Source: Halorussus salinisoli
GTDB lineage: Archaea; Halobacteriota; Halobacteria; Halobacteriales; Haladaptataceae
Reading direction: 5' to 3'
Assembly: GCA_005239435.1 (NCBI GenBank)
Contig: SZNP01000001.1
Span: 434,001 to 498,000, forward strand
DNA: 64,000 bases
Part shown: positions 24,938 through 34,374 of the stretch, piece by piece
Numbering within the stretch: the first letter of the stretch is position 1
Layout of the letters: each line of letters begins with the position of its first letter
Notes under the pieces: generated by a model
What the model was told of the DNA's origin: nothing
What the model saw: the letters and a program-made list of their open reading frames with translations, nothing else
Database searches by the model: none
Program-made: the position numbers and the translations under genes

Positions 24938-25213
24938 CTACGTCGCCGACTCGCCGAATCTCCCCCGCGGACCGCGCCGCGTCGGTGGGTCACGGAAGAG
25001 GAGATGGCCGAGTGCGATCGCGGATAGCGTCGCACCTGCCGACACGCTAATCTGCGGCGAGACGCCGAACAGTTTTCCGACGAGCAGACCGAGTAGCAAC
25101 GGAAGCGGCAGGACCGCGAGAGCGAGGTCGTAGTAGGTTACGTTCGGCACTCCGGCGTTACCACTGGGTAGTTGGATTTGCCCGAGCATGAAATCACCTT
25201 CCAATACGCCCAT
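24938..25213 (-). CDS. Small two-helix membrane protein (91 aa)
   Basis: A 91-aa ORF with two TM segments, YYDLALAVLPLPLLLGLLVG and VSAGATLSAIALGHLLF, and an Arg/Pro-rich C-terminal tail. Two starts compete: ATG 25213, about 20 nt from an AT-rich box, and ATG 25189 (MLGQIQLPSG), which has a good GGAAGGTG Shine-Dalgarno just upstream. The shorter form would be 83 aa. No family recognised. Confidence 0.65.
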   Translation of the reverse strand: MGVLEGDFMLGQIQLPSGNAGVPNVTYYDLALAVLPLPLLLGLLVGKLFGVSPQISVSAGATLSAIALGHLLFRDPPTRRGPRGRFGESAT

Positions 25214-25308
25214 ACGGTCGCGTCCGACTAAAAATTATTGTTCGGTGGTAGCCGATTCGGTGGGGGGCGGACCTGACGCTCGAGTGCCGAAAGACCGACT
25301 CGAACTGC

Positions 25309-26262
25309 TCAGTTCTCGATGACCGTGCCGCCAGCGCCGACCGCGACGTTCGGACTGCCGCGGACGACCGCCTTGAGGTTCTGGCCGGTGGGGGTAGCGT
25401 CCTGCTCCCACTCGCCAGCGGTCAGGTCGTAGACCTTGCCGCCGCCACCGACGGTGAAGCCGTCTCGGTCGTCGTCGGTGACCTCGACGTCGAGGAGACC
25501 CGCGTCGCCGAGGCTCTCGGGCGTCCAGTTCGCGCCGTCCCAGTGGAAGACCATGCCACCGCCGCCCGAGACCCACACGTCGTCGCAGGCGTCGCTGTCC
25601 ACGCCGTAGAAGTTGACGTTGGCGTCGGCGATGCCGATGTTCTCGTAGGAGACGCCGTCGGTCGTCTCGAACACCTTCTGGTTGGTGTCCACGACGTGGC
25701 CCGACTTCGCGTCGTGGAAGTCGATGGCCGAGAGCCCGGCCCCGCTACCCGGAGTCACGTAGTCCCACGTCTGGGACGCGCCGTTCTCGAAGCTGTAGAA
25801 GATCTTGCCTGAGTCGCCCGCGACGTAGACGTTGGCCTCGTCGGCGGTACCCGTCACGGATACGTCGTTGAAGTTGTTGGTGCTTCCGGTGGGCTTCGAA
25901 TGGTCGTAGAGTGTGCCCGTCTCGACGTCGTACTCACCGACAGAGCCGGACGCACCGACGAACCAGAGCCGCTTACCGTCGTCGGTCACGTCCGCCCCGT
26001 ACAGCGAGTTACCGTTACCGCTGACGCCGCCGTCGAAGACCTTCTTCCAGCCTTCGCTCGTTCGCTCGATGGCGACGCCACCAGCGCCGGCGGCGTACGC
26101 GCCGTCGTTTGCGTACTCCACGTCGTAGAGGGTGTTTCCGGTGGGGGTCTCGGCGACCGTCCACCCTTCGGCGGCGGTCGCAGTCGCGGGGAGGGCGGCG
26201 GTTGCGACCGTCGCGGCCGATGCCTTCAGGAACCGTCGTCGCGTCGTATTGGGTTCGGTCAT
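25309..26262 (-). CDS. Tat-exported beta-propeller (YCF48-like) protein
   Basis: A 317-aa secreted protein. The Tat signal TTRRRFLKASAATVATAALP is at residues 6-25. Several propeller-like repeats follow, each centred on a 'G...V...S..G..W' strand, e.g. GAGGVAIERTSEGWKKVF, GASGSVGEYDV, AGDSGKIFYSFENGASQTWD and SGGGGMVFHWDGANWTP. This resembles photosystem II stability factor/YCF48-like or sialidase-like propellers. Ligand unknown; no catalytic Asp box is obvious. Its likely TATA is TTTTAAA (minus strand, 26330-26337), about 70 nt from the start. Confidence 0.8.
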   Translation of the reverse strand: MTEPNTTRRRFLKASAATVATAALPATATAAEGWTVAETPTGNTLYDVEYANDGAYAAGAGGVAIERTSEGWKKVFDGGVSGNGNSLYGADVTDDGKRLWFVGASGSVGEYDVETGTLYDHSKPTGSTNNFNDVSVTGTADEANVYVAGDSGKIFYSFENGASQTWDYVTPGSGAGLSAIDFHDAKSGHVVDTNQKVFETTDGVSYENIGIADANVNFYGVDSDACDDVWVSGGGGMVFHWDGANWTPESLGDAGLLDVEVTDDDRDGFTVGGGGKVYDLTAGEWEQDATPTGQNLKAVVRGSPNVAVGAGGTVIEN

Positions 26263-26486
26263 GACTCCAGTCGGTGGTGAGCGACGGTTGCCTCTTCAAA
26301 GCTGGAAGCCGTTTTCGGCCTTCGGACCGTTTAAAACCGCGTAAGAAACTCTGACACGCGGTAAATTTCCTTCTCACGGTATTGCTTCAATTCCACGTAG
26401 AAGGGAACTAAAGCGGAGGGATAAACAATGATGAATAAAGGACGATATTTATAAACTACTGCCGCAGATAGCGGTTCCCGCGTAGC

Positions 26487-28289
26487 TCACTTGCCCCAGA
26501 AGGGGTCGCGCTTGCGCTGTTTGTCGAGGTACATCTGGAGCGCCTCCAGTTCGTCCACCGGGATGTCGTCGGTGAGTTCCTGTTCGAGGATCTTGGCGTG
26601 CTTCTCGGGAATCTCTATCCAGAGTTCGTCGCCTTCCTCGATTTGGCGGCCGACCGTCGGGCCGTCGATGGCGACGCTCACGCGGTTCCCGCTCCGGGCC
26701 TCGTCCACGTCGTCGCCCTGCTCTTGAATCCCTTTGAGTTGGCCGACCCGCGTGGGGTCGTTGCCCTCGAACTTCACGACGTTGCTGTTCTTCTTGATGG
26801 TGCCCGAGAGGACCTCCACGCCCACCACCGCGGGGTCGTTCTGGCGGAAGGTGTGGTCCTGCAGGATTTGGAACCGGGCGGGTCGGGTGATGTTGTCGAG
26901 GACCGTCTCCTGCTGTGCGCGTTCGAGTTCCTCGACGTACTCCTCGTATTCTTCGATGAGCCGGTAGATGACGCCGCTCTCGAACAGTTTCACCTCACTG
27001 TCCTCGGCCTGTCGCTCGGCGTCGGCCAGCACGTCCACGTTGAACGCGAGGATGGTCTTGTGCTTGTCCTCGTTCGCGGTGGACGCCACGCTGATGTCGC
27101 GGGGAGCCACGTCGCCGACTTCGGCGCGCATGATTGGAATCTCGGCCTCGCCCATCGCGTTGGCGATGGCTTCCAGACTCCCGAGGGTGTCGGCTTTCAC
27201 GACGACCCCCTGCTCCTGGGTCTGGACCTCGATTTCGGAGAGTTCGGCCCGGACCTCGGTGATGACTTCCTCGATGTCGCGGTCCCGGACCACCCGGACG
27301 GGCGCGCCCGCCATCGCTCTGTCGAGGTCTGGCGCGGCGATTTTGACCCCGGAGGCGGCCGCAATCTCCTCGACCTTCTCGAATCGGTCTTCGGTTCGAA
27401 TCTCCGCGAGCGGTCGGGGTTTCAGGATAGCCCGCACGTCGGTCACGATGGGTTCGTCGAGGCCACCGACGACGATTGTCTCGTCCTCGCGGATAGTGCC
27501 GTCGTACAGCACCACGTCGAGAGTCGTCCCGAAGCCCTTCTCCTCTTTGACTTCGAGGACGGTGCCCGCACCCGGTCCCGTCACGTCGATGGCCATGTCC
27601 TCTTTCATGTACCGCTGGGCCAGTCCCATCAGGACGGTGAGCAGGTCGGGAACCCCTTCGCCGGTCTCGGCGCTGACGGGCACCACGCCGATGTTGCCGC
27701 GGAAGTCCTGGACGCGCCAGTACATGTCGGCCGAGAACCCCTCGTCGCTCAACTCGCCGATAATCTCGTAGAGTTGCTCGTCGAGCGCCGACTGGACGCG
27801 GTCGCTCTGGGCCTCCTTGGTCTGCTGGACCGGCGCGTCCTCGTTGGGCTTCCACCCCGGCACGGTGTCTATCTTGTTCGCGGCGACGACGAACGGGGTC
27901 TGGGACTGCTTGAGAATGTTGATGGCTTCGAGCGTCTGCGGCTGGAAGCCGTCGTTCACGTCCACGACGAGGATGGCGATGTCGGCCAGCGCGCCGCCGC
28001 GCGAGCGCAGCGTCGTGAACGAGTGGTGGCCCGGCGTGTCGATGAACAGCAGGCCCGGAAGGTCGAAGTCGCTCGGGTCGATGAGGCTCCCGGCGACTTT
28101 CGACACCACGTCGAGCGGAATCGCGGTCGCCCCGATGTGCTGGGTAATCGCGCCCGCTTCGCCCTCGATGACGGTCGAACCGCGGATTTTGTCTAAGAGA
28201 CTGGTCTTGCCGTGGTCTACGTGTCCCAGTACTGCTACGATAGGGGTTCGCAGACCTTGTTCGTTGTCGCGTGCATCAGTGTCAGGCAT
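26487..28289 (-). CDS. infB: Translation initiation factor aIF5B (IF-2)
   Basis: A 600-aa GTPase that promotes ribosomal subunit joining. The G domain sits near the N terminus: G1 [20 protein letters not shown]3 [19 protein letters not shown]4 VAANKID. Then an EF-Tu-like domain 2 ([20 protein letters not shown]), domain 3 and the C-terminal [20 protein letters not shown] region. Compared with bacterial IF2 it lacks the long N-terminal extension, as normal for archaea. It ends with [12 protein letters not shown]. The 225 nt before the next gene downstream contain only an AT-rich patch. Confidence 0.96.
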   Translation of the reverse strand: MPDTDARDNEQGLRTPIVAVLGHVDHGKTSLLDKIRGSTVIEGEAGAITQHIGATAIPLDVVSKVAGSLIDPSDFDLPGLLFIDTPGHHSFTTLRSRGGALADIAILVVDVNDGFQPQTLEAINILKQSQTPFVVAANKIDTVPGWKPNEDAPVQQTKEAQSDRVQSALDEQLYEIIGELSDEGFSADMYWRVQDFRGNIGVVPVSAETGEGVPDLLTVLMGLAQRYMKEDMAIDVTGPGAGTVLEVKEEKGFGTTLDVVLYDGTIREDETIVVGGLDEPIVTDVRAILKPRPLAEIRTEDRFEKVEEIAAASGVKIAAPDLDRAMAGAPVRVVRDRDIEEVITEVRAELSEIEVQTQEQGVVVKADTLGSLEAIANAMGEAEIPIMRAEVGDVAPRDISVASTANEDKHKTILAFNVDVLADAERQAEDSEVKLFESGVIYRLIEEYEEYVEELERAQQETVLDNITRPARFQILQDHTFRQNDPAVVGVEVLSGTIKKNSNVVKFEGNDPTRVGQLKGIQEQGDDVDEARSGNRVSVAIDGPTVGRQIEEGDELWIEIPEKHAKILEQELTDDIPVDELEALQMYLDKQRKRDPFWGK

Positions 28290-28357
28290 AGGCTACCACC
28301 GGGGAAAGAAGGTTTCTTACTCAAGAGGTACTGCGCGTGGCATTTAACTCCATCGCC
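28290..28357. promoter_or_regulatory. Upstream region of infB and the decayed gene
   Basis: Short divergent spacer. On the minus strand a GGAGTTAAATGCC box lies about 53-65 nt before the infB ATG and may serve as a weak TATA. Nothing else is notable. Confidence 0.3.
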
Positions 28358-28670
28358 ATGTTCTTGCGTCGATTTCGGGCGAAATTTTATGCCAGGCAAA
28401 CGTATACCCGAACGCATGTCGGAGCGGTCGCCGTCGCGCTCTGGTTCGTCGCGTACGTCGGCGTCGTCTCGGTCACGGACTAGACAGATCTCGTCGCGTT
28501 AGCCGCACTCGCCACACCCAGCGGCGGTCTTCCTCGTCCTCGCCGGGGTTATCGTCGAGTCCGAGGTTCTGTTCGGTCTCAACCTCGCGGCGACCCTGTT
28601 GTTCGCGCCGCCGTGGTTCTTCCTCGTCCTCGTCGGTCTGGCGTACGTCGGGTGGCTGAACCGCCGCTAG
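28358..28670 (+). pseudogene. Decayed small two/four-helix membrane protein
   Basis: From ATG 28358 one frame reads a basic N terminus and a TM helix (GAVAVALWFVAYVGVVSVTD), ending at TAG 28481. The same frame continues as TDLVALAALATP. The protein then resumes in another frame at about 28527: FLVLAGVIVESEVLFGLNLA, ATLLFAPPWFFLVLVGLAYV and WLNRR, ending at TAG 28668-28670. The three hydrophobic pieces join into one protein of about 100 aa if one stop and one frameshift are repaired. Function unknown. Confidence 0.6.
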
Positions 28671-28850
28671 CGCGGGGGAGACGGGCGTCTGAGGTCATCT
28701 CGTCCCGGCCGAGAGAAACGATATCATTTCCTTTGGACTGTTATACATTTCTTATACGTGGGTGTAGATATTCGTGCCGTCGGACGCCGACGGATACGAG
28801 ACCGTCCGCGGTCCACCGACCGGCGTCCACTCACCGCGCTCCCCCTATCC

Positions 28851-28857
28851 TTTATGT
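28851..28857 (+). promoter_or_regulatory. TATA box for the PRC-barrel-nob1 unit
   Basis: TTTATGT lies 24-30 nt before ATG 28881, giving a leaderless start. Confidence 0.6.
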
Positions 28858-28880
28858 AGGAGCGTTCAGTAACCCCCGGT

Positions 28881-29126
28881 ATGTCGGAAATCCTCGCCGA
28901 AAACCTCTCGGGGAAGGCCGTCATGGGGTCAGACGGGACAGAACTCGGTATGTTATACAACATCACCATGGACCTCAAGACGGGTGAACTCGCCGACTTG
29001 CTCGTCGAACCGGACGAACAGTTGAACAGCGACACGGTGGAATTCGGCTCTGACGAACAGGGTCGGTTTCAGGTCCCCGTGCAACGAGTGCAGGCGGTAA
29101 AAGACTACATCGTCGTCCAGCGGTAA
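28881..29126 (+). CDS. PRC-barrel domain protein
   Basis: An 81-aa single PRC-barrel: SEILAENLSGKAVMGSDGTE, LGMLYNITMDLKTGELADLL, FQVPVQRVQAVKDYIVVQR. PRC barrels occur in RimM-type ribosome maturation factors and the photosynthetic reaction centre H subunit. This gene ends at the base before the nob1 start (29127), as in many archaea, which suggests a role in small-subunit rRNA processing or assembly together with Nob1. That functional link is inferred from gene order. Confidence 0.9.
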   Translation: MSEILAENLSGKAVMGSDGTELGMLYNITMDLKTGELADLLVEPDEQLNSDTVEFGSDEQGRFQVPVQRVQAVKDYIVVQR

Positions 29127-29591
29127 ATGTACGTTCTAGACTCTTCAGCCTTCATCAACGAGTATCACACCAACGCGGATACGGCGACCATTCCGATGGT
29201 CCGCGAGGAATTAGAGGACGAGAGTGCCTACCGTTTCGACGCGATGGAAGGCTCCGGGATGCACATCCACATCCCGCAGGACGGTGCGGTCGAACGAGTT
29301 CGACGGGCCGCCGGGGAGACCGGCGACCTCGAGGAACTCTCGACGACCGACATCCGCCTCATCGCGGGCGCCTTCGAACTCGACGCGACGCTCGTCACCG
29401 ACGACTACGCCATGCAGAACGTCGCCGAACACATGGATGTGAGCGTCGATATCATCGCTCAGGAAGGCATCTCCGAACAGCGCGACTGGCGGTTCCAGTG
29501 TCAGGGGTGTGGCCGGGAATTCGACGAGAACAAAGACCGATGCCCCATCTGTGGGAGCGAACTCACGCGCAAGAATCCCTCGAACGCCTGA
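29127..29591 (+). CDS. nob1: Endoribonuclease Nob1
   Basis: A 154-aa PIN endonuclease that matures the 3' end of 16S rRNA. PIN acidic residues are in YVLDSSAFINEY, VREELEDES, TDIRLIAGA and TLVTDDYAM. The C-terminal zinc ribbon has CQGCG and CPICG (about residues 127-148). The start ATG 29127 directly follows the PRC-barrel stop, so they are co-translated. Typical length for the archaeal form. Confidence 0.95.
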   Translation: MYVLDSSAFINEYHTNADTATIPMVREELEDESAYRFDAMEGSGMHIHIPQDGAVERVRRAAGETGDLEELSTTDIRLIAGAFELDATLVTDDYAMQNVAEHMDVSVDIIAQEGISEQRDWRFQCQGCGREFDENKDRCPICGSELTRKNPSNA

Positions 29592-29666
29592 TTACCTCGA
29601 ACACCTGATTTCACCGACTGCTCGACTCGCGCAGTCGCTCGGCGGACGACGTCGCCCGACGCGGGC

Positions 29667-29810
29667 CTACTCGTCGGACTGTATCTCTTCGAGACCGACC
29701 GCGACGAGTTGGTGGAGGACCTCTTGGGTCGTCAGGTCGTACTCGCGGGCCAGCGTCTCGATGCGCTTGGCGAGGTCCCGCTCGCACGTGAACGAATAGC
29801 GACGCTCCAT
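29667..29810 (-). CDS. Ribbon-helix-helix-like small protein (47 aa)
   Basis: A 47-aa ORF from ATG 29810. The pattern MERRYSFTCERDLAKRIETL followed by AREYDLTTQEVLHQLVAVGL has the strand-helix-helix periodicity of CopG/RHH DNA-binding proteins (basic beta strand, then two helices). A TATA-like ATTTAACAG on the minus strand (29837-29845) lies about 30 nt upstream and supports this start over the longer frame. No toxin gene is adjacent, so it is more likely a small regulator than an antitoxin. Confidence 0.65.
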   Translation of the reverse strand: MERRYSFTCERDLAKRIETLAREYDLTTQEVLHQLVAVGLEEIQSDE

Positions 29811-29937
29811 GCAATTTTCGAAAGAAATTGAAGCTGTTAAATCTACGTCAGACGGAAAGCGGACGAGAGACTGACGCACAGCACACGCCCACCGACCCGC
29901 TCACGCTCGGCGACTCGAATCGCGCTGGTTCGTCTCC

Positions 29938-31047
29938 CTACACGCCGCCCGACATCTGGACGTACATCGCTGCGAAGATGATGGCGTCGAACGTGCCGTG
30001 AATCACCGCGGAGACCGTGACGTTGTCGGTTTTGAGATACGACGCGCCGAGGACGAGCGAGAGGAAGAAGATGACCACGAGCGTACTCAGTAGCCCGCCC
30101 AGGTCGGCCCCGCCCGCGTAGGCCGGGATGTGCGCCAGCGCGAACACGACGCTCCCGACCAGCACCGCTCCCCACTCGCCGAAGGTTCCGTACAGCGACT
30201 TCTGGATGATGTTCCGGTAGAGCAACTCCTCGCCGGGACCGATGATGAGCCACGAGGCCGGAATCAACAGCAACAGAACGTCGGCGTTGCCGCCGGATGC
30301 GGTCTGCTGGACGCTGTGTTCCGCGGTGCTTATGCCGAGTTGCGAGAAGACGACCGCGACGACCGCCTGTAACCCGAACAGCGCGACGACGCCGGCGACG
30401 ATGTAGCCGACGTCGCGCGCGTCCGGCAGGCGGAAGTCGAGGTACGCCAGCGTCTTGTCGCTCATCTGGAAGTAGACGAGCGCGACGGTTCCAGTACCGA
30501 ATCCGAGTGCGATCGCGCCGACGACGAGTTGCGACGCGGTGCCGGGTTCGCCGGGGAGGAACTCCGTGAGGAGACCGAGTAACACGCTCCCCCACGCCGC
30601 GATGGCGAACAGGCCCGCGAAACCGACCGTGAGGCTCCACGCTATCTCTTTGGCGGCCTGTCCGAGCGACTCCGGCAGACCCCTTCCGTCGCCGTACGCC
30701 GCGATGACGCCGCCGACACCGCCGACGAACGCGAGCGCCACGCCCCACGGCGAGTGGGTCGGTGTCTCGACGACGAGTCTGCTCCCGCCGGCGAGCGTGC
30801 CTGCGGTCGCGACGCCCACGTAGCCGACGACGCCGAAACTCGCCACGCCAGCGACGATCGACCCTGAACCGCGAGCGAGCAAATCGTGCCGTCGGAGGGC
30901 GAACGCGCCCACCGCCGCGGTGCCCAGAACCGCGAGGACGACGTTTTCGACCGGTCCGACTCCGACGGTCCCCCACGGGAACGCGGCCGCCGCGAGGGCG
31001 AACCCGGCCAACACGACGCCAACGCTCGCAGCAGAACGGTCTTCCAT
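29938..31047 (-). CDS. CPBP family intramembrane metalloprotease
   Basis: A 369-aa integral membrane protein with about nine hydrophobic helices. The conserved CPBP/Abi motifs are near the C-terminal half: EELLYR in GPGEELLYRNIIQKSLYG (EExxxR), FALAHIPAY (FxxxH), and HGTFDAIIFA. The N-terminal 200 residues are additional TM helices of unknown role. CPBP proteases cleave or prime prenylated or secreted proteins and are linked to bacteriocin immunity; the haloarchaeal substrate is unknown. Possible mimic: a non-protease member with retained motifs. Confidence 0.85.
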   Translation of the reverse strand: MEDRSAASVGVVLAGFALAAAAFPWGTVGVGPVENVVLAVLGTAAVGAFALRRHDLLARGSGSIVAGVASFGVVGYVGVATAGTLAGGSRLVVETPTHSPWGVALAFVGGVGGVIAAYGDGRGLPESLGQAAKEIAWSLTVGFAGLFAIAAWGSVLLGLLTEFLPGEPGTASQLVVGAIALGFGTGTVALVYFQMSDKTLAYLDFRLPDARDVGYIVAGVVALFGLQAVVAVVFSQLGISTAEHSVQQTASGGNADVLLLLIPASWLIIGPGEELLYRNIIQKSLYGTFGEWGAVLVGSVVFALAHIPAYAGGADLGGLLSTLVVIFFLSLVLGASYLKTDNVTVSAVIHGTFDAIIFAAMYVQMSGGV

Positions 31048-31186
31048 GCCTCGAACGAGGGGCGGCCGGGCTAAAGTCCCTGTGTTTGTGCGCGTAAAGG
31101 TCGGGGCCCGTCAGTCGGCCGACCGGTGTCAGTCCCGCCGAGCGAGCGCAAACCCGGCGACAAGTGCGAGACGGTCGGTTCCGGCG

Positions 31187-32479
31187 CTACTCCACCGTCA
31201 GCGTCGTCTTCTCGGCGACGGCGTCGGCCTCCTCGAAGTCGCCACCGCCGAGCAGACCGCGGGCCGCCTTCTTACCCCACTCGACCGCCGGTTGCGTGAA
31301 CGTCTCCACGTCCGCGAGTTCGCCGTAGAGGACGCAGGCGGCCTCCATGCCGTAGAGGAGTTCGCCGAGGCTCCGCTCGTCCACGCGGTCGATTTCGACC
31401 CGGACGTTGGGCTGGCCCGCGGCGGCCAGACTGGCCTCGGTGGCCTCGAACTCGGCGTCCAGCAGTTCGCCGAGCGACGACCCGCCTAGGTAGGAGAGGC
31501 CGTCGAGGTCGGTCTCGGGAATCCGGCGGTCCGCTCGCTCCTCGGGGCGGACGAGCGTGACCATCTTGTCGCGCGGCCCGGCGCGGTAGAGTTGGAGTTG
31601 GGAGTGCTGGTCGGTCGCGCCGAGCGCGCGGGCGGGGGTCTGGCCCCGGCCGTCCTTCCCGAGGCTCTCGGCCCACAACTGGGCGAACCACTCCGCGAAG
31701 GTCTCGAGCGACTCGGCGTAGGGCATCATCGCGTTGACCGCCGCGCCGCGCTCTTCGAGGGCGTAGGAGACCGCGCCGTAGGCGTAGCCCGGCGAGTCGT
31801 ACAGCGACCCCGCGAGGCGGTCGGCCTCGTCGCTCGCGCCCGCCAGAATCGCGTCGAGGTCGTGGCCCTGTATCGCGGCGCAGGCGAGCCCGACCGTCGA
31901 GAGGACCGAGAACCGGCCCGGAACGCCGTCTGGCACGGCGAGCGCGGGCAGATCCTCCTTCTCCGCGAGTCGCCGGAGGTTGCCTTGCTGGCCGGTCGTG
32001 ACGAAGGTCCGGTCGGTCCAATCGACCCCGGCGTCTTCCATCGCCTCGCGCACGACGAGGAAGTTGGCAAGGGTCTCGGCGGTGGTTCCGGAACGCGAGA
32101 CGACGTTGACTGCCGTCTCGGCGAGCGGCAGAGAGTCGAGCAGGTGCGTGACGTGTTCGGGGTCCACGTTGTCGAGGAAGTAGGCGTCGGTCTCGGAGGG
32201 CAGGCCGTTCGCGAGCGTGGCCGCCCCGAGCGCGCTCCCGCCGATACCGACGGTCAGGACCGCCTCGGCGTCGGCGAACGGTTCGACCGCGCGCCGAATC
32301 TCGTCGGGATCCGCGGTCTCGGGCAGGTTCAGCGCGGCGTAGCCGTGTTCGGCGTTCGCGCGGCCCCGCCGGATTCGCTCGTGGGCGTCGGCGACTCGCT
32401 CGTCGAGTTCGTCGAGTTCGGTGCTGGTGAGTCCGGGGTCGGCGACTTCCGAGAGTGCGTTGCCGAGGTCTACTCGCAT
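31187..32479 (-). CDS. pgi: Glucose-6-phosphate isomerase
   Basis: A 430-aa enzyme interconverting glucose-6-P and fructose-6-P. SIS-domain signatures are TVGIGGSALGAATLANGL (about residues 76-93) and VNVVSRSGTTAETLANFL (about residues 123-140), the TTGQQGNL loop, and ALGATDQHSQLQLYRAGP near the C terminus with the catalytic His. It supplies fructose-6-P, the substrate of GlmS encoded elsewhere in the window. Leaderless start likely: CATTTAG (minus strand) lies about 30 nt upstream of ATG 32479. Confidence 0.95.
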   Translation of the reverse strand: MRVDLGNALSEVADPGLTSTELDELDERVADAHERIRRGRANAEHGYAALNLPETADPDEIRRAVEPFADAEAVLTVGIGGSALGAATLANGLPSETDAYFLDNVDPEHVTHLLDSLPLAETAVNVVSRSGTTAETLANFLVVREAMEDAGVDWTDRTFVTTGQQGNLRRLAEKEDLPALAVPDGVPGRFSVLSTVGLACAAIQGHDLDAILAGASDEADRLAGSLYDSPGYAYGAVSYALEERGAAVNAMMPYAESLETFAEWFAQLWAESLGKDGRGQTPARALGATDQHSQLQLYRAGPRDKMVTLVRPEERADRRIPETDLDGLSYLGGSSLGELLDAEFEATEASLAAAGQPNVRVEIDRVDERSLGELLYGMEAACVLYGELADVETFTQPAVEWGKKAARGLLGGGDFEEADAVAEKTTLTVE

Positions 32480-32761
32480 GTGTTCGTATCGGCGACGGCG
32501 CGTAACTAAATGGTTGCTTCTCGGGCCGTAGATTTCGGCCAGTCCGATGTCAGCGGAGCGACCGAATGCTTCTTTCAGAAATATTTCTGTTTGGGAAACG
32601 TGTGGATGTGTTAGAGTAATAGATAAATTGCCACGTTGGTTCGGCTCGTATCGTGAGATGACGGGAGGGAGTTCTCATCTCTACCGCCGAGTGAGTCCGC
32701 CCTTCGCCGGACCCCGCGTACCGCACTCCTTTTCACCTCGCCTTCCCAACCTCCGGACGAG

Positions 32762-33307
32762 ATGGGTGACGCCCAGACCGGAACCGAACCAGAGAGCCCC
32801 CAGAGCGAGCAGTCCCGGAGCGTCCTGCTCGGCGCGTTCCGCCGGGCGTTCACCGAAACCGACTCCCGACTCCTCCAGTCGTACGTCGCCGTGAGCTTCC
32901 TTCTCGGGTCTCTGCTCGCGATTCTACTCCTGCTCGCGCTCCCGGTCTGGGTGTTCAACACGGCAGGCGGGTCGGAGTTCGCAACCTTCTCGCGGGCGTT
33001 CCTCGTCGTCGGTGGGGTCCTCTTGCTGGTCGCGCTGATCGCGCCCGTAGTCTCGGCCGGGCGGCAGCACGCCCGCGGAACTGCGACCGTCCGCGCGGAC
33101 GTGTCGCTCGCGCTCGCGGGCTATCTGTTCATCCTGTCGCTGTACGTCTCGCTTCTGATCTCCGCGCCGCCGGACCAGCGCGAGGCCCCGCCCGCGCTGG
33201 TCGCGCCCGTAGTGGACTTTCTCTACTCGCTCCCGCCGGTCTACGCCGTCGCACCGCCGCTACTCGCGGCCGCGCTCGTCGGTGTCGTCCATCGGTTCGT
33301 GAGATAG
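32762..33307 (+). CDS. Hypothetical four-helix membrane protein
   Basis: A 181-aa protein with a hydrophilic N terminus and four TM helices: AVSFLLGSLLAILLLLALPV, AFLVVGGVLLLVALIAPVV, SLALAGYLFILSLYVSLLIS and YAVAPPLLAAALVGVVHRF. No recognised domain (it may belong to a haloarchaeal DUF). ATG 32762 follows a short AT-poor upstream region; no operon partner. Confidence 0.7.
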   Translation: MGDAQTGTEPESPQSEQSRSVLLGAFRRAFTETDSRLLQSYVAVSFLLGSLLAILLLLALPVWVFNTAGGSEFATFSRAFLVVGGVLLLVALIAPVVSAGRQHARGTATVRADVSLALAGYLFILSLYVSLLISAPPDQREAPPALVAPVVDFLYSLPPVYAVAPPLLAAALVGVVHRFVR

Positions 33308-33363
33308 CGGCGCCCACGTGGGTAAACGCAACCGGGAAAAGCACGGCCTCCGTAGGTTGAGGC

Positions 33364-33843
33364 ATGAGCGACTCCGACCCCAGCGAGAAGACGAGTACCT
33401 TCCTCGTCACGCACGCCGAGGGCAGTTCGGCAGTCCTGAAGGACGTCCACGACGGACAGGTCCACACCCTCTCGTCGAACCCCGGCGTCGAGGAGACCGA
33501 CGCCGTGGAGGCGACGGTCGCGCCCGACCCGCCGATGAACCTCACCTGGTCGGTCGTGGAAGTCGACGAGCGCCGGAGCCTCACGACCGAGCGGAGCGAG
33601 GAACCCCCGACCGTGCAGGAACGCGAACTCGCAGACGAACAGGACGTGGGCGAAGTCGCCCGCGAAGAACGCGCCGGAGAGGGCGAGATTCACGTCCTCA
33701 CGGTGCCACCTGAGGACACCGAGGACGCGGTGGCCGACGTGCTGGACGACGAGGCGACCCTCTCGCGGGCGGCCCGACTCGGCATCTCGCGTGTCGAGGT
33801 CCGTGCCGAGGATGGCGTCGTCAGCGTGCGATACATGCCGTAG
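33364..33843 (+). CDS. DUF5812-like protein
   Basis: A 159-aa acidic soluble protein. TSTFLVTHAEGSSAVLKDVH and the strand DPPMNLTWSVVEVDERRSLT resemble DUF5812, a haloarchaea-wide family of unknown function (recalled from memory). The middle is charged and probably disordered (EPPTVQERELADEQDVGEVA). The C-terminal REEVxVxY-type strand VEVRAEDGVVSVRYMP ends the protein. No catalytic residues identified. Confidence 0.75.
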   Translation: MSDSDPSEKTSTFLVTHAEGSSAVLKDVHDGQVHTLSSNPGVEETDAVEATVAPDPPMNLTWSVVEVDERRSLTTERSEEPPTVQERELADEQDVGEVAREERAGEGEIHVLTVPPEDTEDAVADVLDDEATLSRAARLGISRVEVRAEDGVVSVRYMP

Positions 33844-33879
33844 CGAGGCCGTTTCCTCACCCGTAGCAGCGCCTTTTCC

Positions 33880-34263
33880 CTACACCTCGTTCGGCCCACT
33901 TTCGCTCTGGACCTGCCAACCGCCTTCGATTCCGCAGGCCTCCCGGACCGAGAACTCGACTTCGGTGTCCGGGCCGAACGTCTCCCCGCCGTCGATTCGT
34001 TCGACACGGAGGGGTACGTCCAAGGTACTGCCACAGCAACCGACGCCGACGAACTCCTCCCACACGTCGCCCTGCCGGACTCGGTCGGTCTTGGTCTTCC
34101 GGAGGTACGCCTTGAACGGGCTTCCCTCGACCTGAAACCGGCCCCAGTCGCTCAGGTCTTCGGGGTAGGAGACCACCACGCGGTCGGCGGGCGTGAGGTC
34201 TTCGTGTCGCTCACTCAGGTCCTCGTCGCTTCCGGTCGCCGTCTCGTCGGTATCTGTCCCCAT
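33880..34263 (-). CDS. Hypothetical acidic protein with paired cysteines
   Basis: A 127-aa protein from ATG 34263 (MGTDTDETATGSDEDLS). The acidic N terminus is followed by VVVSYPEDLSDWGRFQVEGS, FKAYLRKTKTDRVRQGDVWE and a Cys-Cys pair in VGVGCCGSTLDVPLRVER, with a later Cys in SVREACGIEGG. This is not a known motif to me; the cysteines could bind a metal. It is convergent with the DUF5812-like gene. A longer frame (17 more codons) is open but less plausible. Confidence 0.65.
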   Translation of the reverse strand: MGTDTDETATGSDEDLSERHEDLTPADRVVVSYPEDLSDWGRFQVEGSPFKAYLRKTKTDRVRQGDVWEEFVGVGCCGSTLDVPLRVERIDGGETFGPDTEVEFSVREACGIEGGWQVQSESGPNEV

Positions 34264-34341
34264 ATCTTCAACTACGCGCGCGAAGGGTTTGAGCCTTCTT
34301 CCCGTGGCTGTCACTCCGCTAGAATACGACTGTATAAGAAC

Positions 34342-34348
34342 ACTTATT
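34342..34348 (+). promoter_or_regulatory. TATA-like box for secF
   Basis: ACTTATT lies 27-33 nt before ATG 34375, a spacing that supports that start over an open frame extending from 34204. Confidence 0.5.
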
Positions 34349-34374
34349 CACGGCCGCACCCCACACCACCGCAT

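Noticed and set aside
34265..34315. tRNA-like segment near the secF promoter (GGGTTTGAGCC)
   Set aside because: I tried to form an acceptor stem and T-arm but could not pair them; no anticodon arm is present.
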